Source: Aciditerrimonas ferrireducens (GTDB lineage: Bacteria; Actinomycetota; Acidimicrobiia; Acidimicrobiales; UBA8190). From it: a stretch of DNA of 63,985 nucleotides. The notes below the pieces were generated by a model, which ran no database searches, was not told where the DNA came from, and saw only the letters and a list, made by a program, of their open reading frames with translations. Below are positions 59,729-63,985 of the stretch, in pieces. The translations under genes were made by a program, and so were the position numbers. The DNA lies in NCBI RefSeq assembly GCF_023130475.1, contig NZ_JAKHEX010000015.1:1-63985 (forward strand). The letters are read 5' to 3'. How positions within the stretch are numbered: the stretch's first letter is position 1; the number at the start of each line of letters is the position of its first letter.

Positions 59729-62190
59729 CCTGGGCCCCCGGCGGTCTCGAGGGCCTGGCGCAGCCGGGTCCACCAGCGGGAGCGGCCCGGATCGACCGGG
59801 CCGAGGGGCAGCCAGGGCCGGGTGCCGGCCCGGCCCCAGTGCTCCACCGGCCAGCCCCGCCGGCGGGCCAGGGCCGCCAGCCGGGCGTCGGGGTTCACCG
59901 CCACCGGGTAGCCGACCGCCTCCAAGAGGGGCAGGTCGGAGGCCGAGTCGGCGTAGGCCACGGCCTGCTCGAGGCGCAGGCCCTCGGCCGCGCAGTACTC
60001 GGCGAGCGCCAGGGCCCGCGCCTCGCCGGTCGGGGGCAGGCGGACCAGGTGGCCGCTCAGCCGGCCATCGGCCCCCTCGGCCAGCTCGGCGCAGATGATC
60101 TCGTCGAACAGGGGCCGCAGGCCGGCCACCACGAGGTCCAGGGCCCCGGTCAGAAGAACGGTCCGGTGCCCGAGGGCCCGGTGCCGGCGGACCCGGGCCA
60201 GGCCCTCGGGGAAGGCCCGCTCGAGCAGGAAACGCTGGCAGAGCTCCTCGGCGTCGGCCCGCAGCTGCTCGGCGTCGGCCCCTTCGAAGCGGCGGTAGAA
60301 GCTGCGCAGGAAGTCGCCCCGGTCCCGGCGGTCCAAGGCGGCCAGGCCCGGGGCGGCGGCCAGCACCCGGGCCACGAGGGCCAGGCGGTCGGCGACCGGC
60401 AGGTGGCGGCTCGCCAGCCAGGTGTAGGTCTCCACGACGTTCGAGGCCACCAGGGTCTGCTCCAGGTCGAAGGCCGCCAGGTGGCGCTCGGGGCTCAGGA
60501 CCGCTTGGCGGGACCGAGCGGTCCGGTCGGCCAGGGGGGAGCGCTGAGGGGTGGTCCGGACCCGGGCGTGGGCCACCACCGAGGGCAGGTGGATCTCGTG
60601 GACGTAACGCCGCCAGTCGACCACCGCCGGGTCGAAGCAGAAGGCCTCGCGGTCCGCGGGGCCGAGCCGCTCCCAGAGCCCGAGGAGCCGGTCCACGGCG
60701 AAGAGGGCCTCGGTCTCGGTGTAGGCCCCGTAGAGCTCGACGTAGGACAGGGCCCGTTCCGCCTGGCTCCGGCGCTCCTCCAGCTCGCCGAGCCGCTCGG
60801 CCGGCCGGCCCCGCAAGGGCAAGGAGCCGAGGAGCCGTTCCAGGCCGCCGAGGGCCTGGGTGGTCCGGCGCAGCTGCCGCTGGACCCGGCCGCGCCCGGG
60901 GAACGACCAGGAGGGCACCACGATGGGCTGGCCGTCGCTGTCGTAGAGGGGATGCGCGGTGAACCACTCCCGCACCAGGTCCACCAGCTGGCCGTAGCGC
61001 AGCGGGTTGCGGACCCCCGAGGCCACGTGGAACACCTGGGGGCCCGCCGGGTCCGGGCCGGCCGCGGCCACCGCCAGGAGGGCGGCCACCACGAGGTCGA
61101 CCGGGATGACGTCGATGACCCCCTCGGGGAGGCCCGGGAACTGCCGGAGCAGGCCCCGGGCGTAGGAGACGATGATCGGCTCGGCCATCCGGAAGCCCCG
61201 GATCCAGCCCGGGCGGGGCTCGGCCAGGGCCGACTCGATGATGGAGGGCCGGACCACGCTGATGGGGACCTCGCCGGCCCGCTCCACGAGGAGCCGCTCG
61301 CCCAGGGCCTTCGTGAAGGCGTAGGCGTCGGGCCAGCCGAGGGCCTGGGCCCGCTGGCGGCCCGCCTCGACCAGCTGCTCGCGGACCCAGTCCTCCCGGA
61401 GGCGCTCGACCCGCTCGGCCAGCAGGTGGATCCCGGCCGAGCCCAGCTCCCGGCGGGCCGCCGCCTGGAAGCGGGCCAGCTGGGGCCCCTCCCGGGAGGC
61501 CGCCTGGAGGTCGGCCCGCAGCCGCCGGGCGGCGGCCACCTCGGCGGGGATGTCCACCTCGGTGGTCACTGTGGCGTGGGTCCTCGGTCCCCCGCCCTGC
61601 TGGCTCGCCTGGCTGGCCAGGACCTCGGCTGCCCGGCCCTGGTGGGTGCCGGCCACGTAGGCCGTGGAGACCGACACCAGGTGGGTCGGGGGCGCCCCGG
61701 GTCGCCGCCGGGCCCGCTCCTCGGCCAGCTCGACCAGGCAGTCGGCCACCCGGCGGGGGCCCAGGAGGTTGACCTCCACGGCGCTGTCGAACGCGGCGTC
61801 GAAAGCCACCGTGGCTGCCGAGTGGATCACCACGTCGGCCTCGGCCAGGGCGACCCGGCCGGCCTCGTCGAGGCCCAGGCCCTCGCTACCCACGTCGCCG
61901 GGGACCGCCTGCAGCCGGCTCGCCACCACCTCCTCGAAGGCCGGGCCCAGTTCGGACCGCAGGCGGTCGAAGCAGTCGTTCCGCAGGATCTCCCGCTCGG
62001 CCCGCCGCCGGGCATCGGCCCGCCGGGTCGGTCGCACGAGCACCGTGACCTGCGCCTCGGGCACGCAGCGCAGCAGGCGCTCCACGAGCGCGGTGCCGAG
62101 GAACCCCGTGGCGCCGGTCACGAAGAACCGGCGGCCAGTCAAGCGCTCGGCGATCCCCGGACGAAGCTCCTGCTCCTCCCCGGCCACCAC
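59725..62190 (-). CDS. Fatty acyl-CoA reductase fused to HAD-IB domain
   Basis: 821 residues. Residues 1-480 are a male-sterility-type NAD-binding reductase: FVTGATGFLGTALVERLL (loop at 24-32), VVIHSAATVAFD, and Tyr290/Lys294 in YAFTKALGE, with PSIIESALAEPRPGWIRGF. Residues about 565-790 are HAD-IB: FDLEQTL (Asp575 but Glu577 where Asp is usual), VLLTGALDLVV, YADSASDLPLLEAVG. The reductase part would turn acyl-CoA into aldehyde or alcohol; the HAD part may be catalytically altered. First gene of the five-gene operon; GTG start 20 bp from the divergent TetR gene. Confidence 0.87.
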   Translation of the reverse strand: MVAGEEQELRPGIAERLTGRRFFVTGATGFLGTALVERLLRCVPEAQVTVLVRPTRRADARRRAEREILRNDCFDRLRSELGPAFEEVVASRLQAVPGDVGSEGLGLDEAGRVALAEADVVIHSAATVAFDAAFDSAVEVNLLGPRRVADCLVELAEERARRRPGAPPTHLVSVSTAYVAGTHQGRAAEVLASQASQQGGGPRTHATVTTEVDIPAEVAAARRLRADLQAASREGPQLARFQAAARRELGSAGIHLLAERVERLREDWVREQLVEAGRQRAQALGWPDAYAFTKALGERLLVERAGEVPISVVRPSIIESALAEPRPGWIRGFRMAEPIIVSYARGLLRQFPGLPEGVIDVIPVDLVVAALLAVAAAGPDPAGPQVFHVASGVRNPLRYGQLVDLVREWFTAHPLYDSDGQPIVVPSWSFPGRGRVQRQLRRTTQALGGLERLLGSLPLRGRPAERLGELEERRSQAERALSYVELYGAYTETEALFAVDRLLGLWERLGPADREAFCFDPAVVDWRRYVHEIHLPSVVAHARVRTTPQRSPLADRTARSRQAVLSPERHLAAFDLEQTLVASNVVETYTWLASRHLPVADRLALVARVLAAAPGLAALDRRDRGDFLRSFYRRFEGADAEQLRADAEELCQRFLLERAFPEGLARVRRHRALGHRTVLLTGALDLVVAGLRPLFDEIICAELAEGADGRLSGHLVRLPPTGEARALALAEYCAAEGLRLEQAVAYADSASDLPLLEAVGYPVAVNPDARLAALARRRGWPVEHWGRAGTRPWLPLGPVDPGRSRWWTRLRQALETAGGPG

Positions 62191-62195
62191 CTCTG

Positions 62196-62211
62196 TCTAC
62201 CATCTGGTAGA
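62196..62211. promoter_or_regulatory. TetR-type operator in the divergent gap
   Basis: TCTACC-ATCT-GGTAGA, a perfect 6-bp dyad that fills most of the 20-bp gap and touches the tetR ATG. TACCAT (62198-62203) within it, 7 bp before the ATG, could be the -10 of a leaderless tetR message. Binding here would block both directions. Confidence 0.65.
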
Positions 62212-62846
62212 TGCCGGGGGCGAGCGAGGGAGCGGGAGCGGCGGCGACCGGTCGGGCACCGCGCGCCGGCACCCAGGAGCGCATCCTGGCCGCGGCCCTC
62301 GCCTCCTTCGCCCGCCGCGGGGTCGAGGCCACCTCGCTCGACAGCCTGGCCGACGGCCTGGGGCTGCGCAAGCAGTCCATCCTCTACTGGTTCCCCTCCA
62401 AGGACGCCCTGCTGGCCGCCGTGGTCGACGAAGCCGCCTTCGAGCTCCGGGCGGCCCTCGAGGGCGCCCTGGCCAGCGCCGGACCGGGCTGGGCCCGGGT
62501 CGAGGCGGTCGTCCGCTCCGTGTTCCGCCTGGCGGCCGAGCGCCCCGAGCTGCTCGGCCTCGTCCGGGAGGTGGCCCGCCTCGGGCAGCCCACCGCGGCC
62601 CGCTTCCTGGCGGCGCTCGAGCCGCTGGTCGACCGGGCGGTGGCCTTCCTCGAGGCCGAGATGGCCGCGGGAGCCATGCGGCCCCACGAGCCCCGCCTGC
62701 TGCTCTTGGCCATCTCCTGGATGGTCGTCGGCATGGTCAGCGAGGTCGAGGTCCTCCGGGCCCTCGGCGAGGAGCCCGACCTCCGCTCCCTTGTCCGGCG
62801 CCGCCAGGAGATCCTCGCGTTCCTCCGCGACGCCCTCTGCCCCTGA
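62211..62846 (+). CDS. TetR-family transcriptional regulator
   Basis: 211 residues. HTH in residues 20-65: TQERILAAALASFARRGVEATSLDSLADGLGLRKQSILYWFPSKDALLAAVVDEA. The C-terminal ligand domain is helical (VEAVVRSVFRLAAERPELLGLVREVARL). It is divergent from the acyl-CoA reductase operon with a palindrome in the gap, so it probably represses that operon, perhaps responding to an acyl-CoA or alcohol. Confidence 0.92.
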   Translation: MPGASEGAGAAATGRAPRAGTQERILAAALASFARRGVEATSLDSLADGLGLRKQSILYWFPSKDALLAAVVDEAAFELRAALEGALASAGPGWARVEAVVRSVFRLAAERPELLGLVREVARLGQPTAARFLAALEPLVDRAVAFLEAEMAAGAMRPHEPRLLLLAISWMVVGMVSEVEVLRALGEEPDLRSLVRRRQEILAFLRDALCP

Positions 62847-62861
62847 ACCCGCCAGCGCCGG

Positions 62862-63974
62862 TCAGGACGAGGCGCCGCCGCTGGGGGCTCGGCGCGCCGC
62901 CCCCTGGCCCGCGGGCCGCCTGGCCGGGCTGCTCGACCCGGCGGGCCGTCGGCTCGGGGCCTTCGCCTTCTCCTCGCCCCGGGGCTTCGGCGGCGTGTAG
63001 CGCCGGTTCGGTCCCGGCCCCGCCGGTTCGGGTGCCGGCTTCTTCCGGCCGAGCAGGCCCCCGCCGGCCCGCTGCCCGGGGCCCGCCGCCTTCTTCCGCC
63101 GCTGCTGCTGGGCCCGGAGCTGCCGGGGGTGCTCGCCCCGGGCGGTCAGGGCCCGCTGCATCTTGTAGGAGCGGAAGAACAGCCAGCCGGCCAGGCCCCA
63201 GAAGGGCACCAGGCCGTAGATGCCTGAGCCATAGCCGAGGAAGAGCAGGGCGAACACGGTGAAGGACCGCCGCCGGACCAGGGCGCTGATGAGCACCACG
63301 ATGGCGAAGGCGATGGCGATGACCCCGTCGGTCACGATGGTGCTCGGGTCCTCGTGGCCCTTCGCCCCGACCGGCGGATTCACGTGGAGCGAGACCAGCA
63401 TGACGGTGATGCCCAGGGCGGCGCCCAGGGGGGCGGCGAGGAGGGCGAAGAGCCGCTCCCGGTCGTCCAGCCGCTTGATCCACTCCTGGAGCTCCGCCGA
63501 GCTCAGCTGCGGGTAGGGGTCCTGCTTGGTCGGCTGGCGCCCCGAGGCGCCCCGGGCTTTGGGTGCCGTCGAGGTGGCGGCCGGGGCCTTCGTGGTCCCC
63601 CGGCCCTTGCTGCTCTCGGTGGTCCTGCTGGCCTTCGGGGTGTCCGGCTTGGCCTCGGGGTTCTCCTGGTCCTCTTCGTTGTTGCGGGCCGGCCGCTTCA
63701 CCGGCTCGATCCCTGGCGGTGGCTTCAAGAAGGCGTCCCGGAGGCGGTCCCGCCAGTCGTCGGCCCGCTCCGCTTGCGCCGCAGGACGGCGCTTCGCCGG
63801 CGGGGCCTTCGGGGCCGGGCGTCGAGGCTCGGCTGGTGGGGCCGGAGCGCTCGAGCTGAGGGGCTCCTCGCGGCTTGGGGGCCGGAGGGTCGGGAGGGCG
63901 GTCAGGATGCGCTGACCCAGGCTCAGTCGGCGAGGGGCCGGCGACGACGAGTCGGGCGGGTCAGCGGACGCCAC
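62862..63974 (-). CDS. Hypothetical membrane protein with charged disordered ends
   Basis: 370 residues from GTG 63974, close to the window edge. Residues 1-155 are Pro/Ala/Lys-rich and probably disordered. A short helical block (QLSSAELQEWIKRLDDRERLFALLAAPLG) leads into about four membrane helices (about 170-266; LGITVMLVSLHV, DGVIAIAFAIVVLISALV, FTVFALLFLGYGSGIYGLVPFWGLAGWLFF). The tail is basic (RKKAAGPGQR, RRYTPPKPRG). No family recognised. It converges on tetR, 15 bp apart. Confidence 0.7.
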   Translation of the reverse strand: MASADPPDSSSPAPRRLSLGQRILTALPTLRPPSREEPLSSSAPAPPAEPRRPAPKAPPAKRRPAAQAERADDWRDRLRDAFLKPPPGIEPVKRPARNNEEDQENPEAKPDTPKASRTTESSKGRGTTKAPAATSTAPKARGASGRQPTKQDPYPQLSSAELQEWIKRLDDRERLFALLAAPLGAALGITVMLVSLHVNPPVGAKGHEDPSTIVTDGVIAIAFAIVVLISALVRRRSFTVFALLFLGYGSGIYGLVPFWGLAGWLFFRSYKMQRALTARGEHPRQLRAQQQRRKKAAGPGQRAGGGLLGRKKPAPEPAGPGPNRRYTPPKPRGEEKAKAPSRRPAGSSSPARRPAGQGAARRAPSGGASS

Positions 63975-63985
63975 GTCCCCAGGCT

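Noticed and set aside
1..63985. CRISPR arrays, tRNA or rRNA genes, insertion sequences or prophage genes
   Set aside because: None seen. The only regular repeats are coding (HtrA tail), and no transposase or integrase motif was found, even around the low-GC insertion.

Overview
The window comes from a very GC-rich (visibly around 70% or more) Gram-positive, probably an actinobacterium and possibly a deep lineage such as Acidimicrobiia; I cannot place it more precisely. The evidence is actinobacterial-style gene content (6C RNA, MurT/GatD enzymes, an HAD-PlsC fusion, frequent GTG starts, many starts that look leaderless) and a flagellar set without the P/L-ring genes of Gram-negatives. No rRNA, tRNA, CRISPR array or insertion sequence was seen.

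Left edge, 1-2.7 kb: the 3' end of leuA, a dienelactone hydrolase with a small partner protein, and two small unknown genes.

Flagellar region, about 2.8-42.9 kb. Minus-strand block: flgN-flgK-flgL-fliW (csrA converges on fliW) and flhA-flhF-unknown membrane protein-flbD-motA-motB-fliL. Centre: flagellin (fliC) and cap (fliD) with three glycosyltransferase genes around them (one truncated at its 5' end), suggesting a glycosylated filament. Plus-strand block: flgB-flgC-fliE-fliF-fliG-fliH, an inserted low-GC methyltransferase, fliI, a FliJ/NlpC-P60/transglycosylase fusion, fliK-flgD-flgE-fliM-fliN-fliO-fliP-fliQ-fliR-flhB, then a PilZ protein and a GAF/degenerate-GGDEF protein that tie motility to c-di-GMP. 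Nearly every transcription unit is preceded by a sigma28-like motif of constant geometry, TCAA-N16-GCCGATNN, which I found ten times. It marks the regulon and draws in genes not otherwise known to be flagellar. No fliA/whiG, flgM, fliS or chemotaxis gene is in the window.

Housekeeping region, 42.9-54.7 kb: argG, an SDR oxidoreductase, htrA-apt, a YihY protein, YqgE, a GNAT acetyltransferase, a LysR regulator divergent from a 6C small RNA, an HAD-PlsC acyltransferase and a MurT-GatD fusion for lipid II amidation.

Right part, 54.6-62.2 kb: a minus-strand operon of five genes joined by four successive 4-bp overlaps. It encodes a fatty acyl-CoA reductase/HAD fusion, a zinc alcohol dehydrogenase, a lactate-racemase-family protein, a PlsC acyltransferase and a beta-lactamase-fold hydrolase. 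A divergent TetR gene lies 20 bp away with a palindrome in the gap. This looks like an unassigned lipid or alcohol pathway. The window ends with a hypothetical membrane protein.
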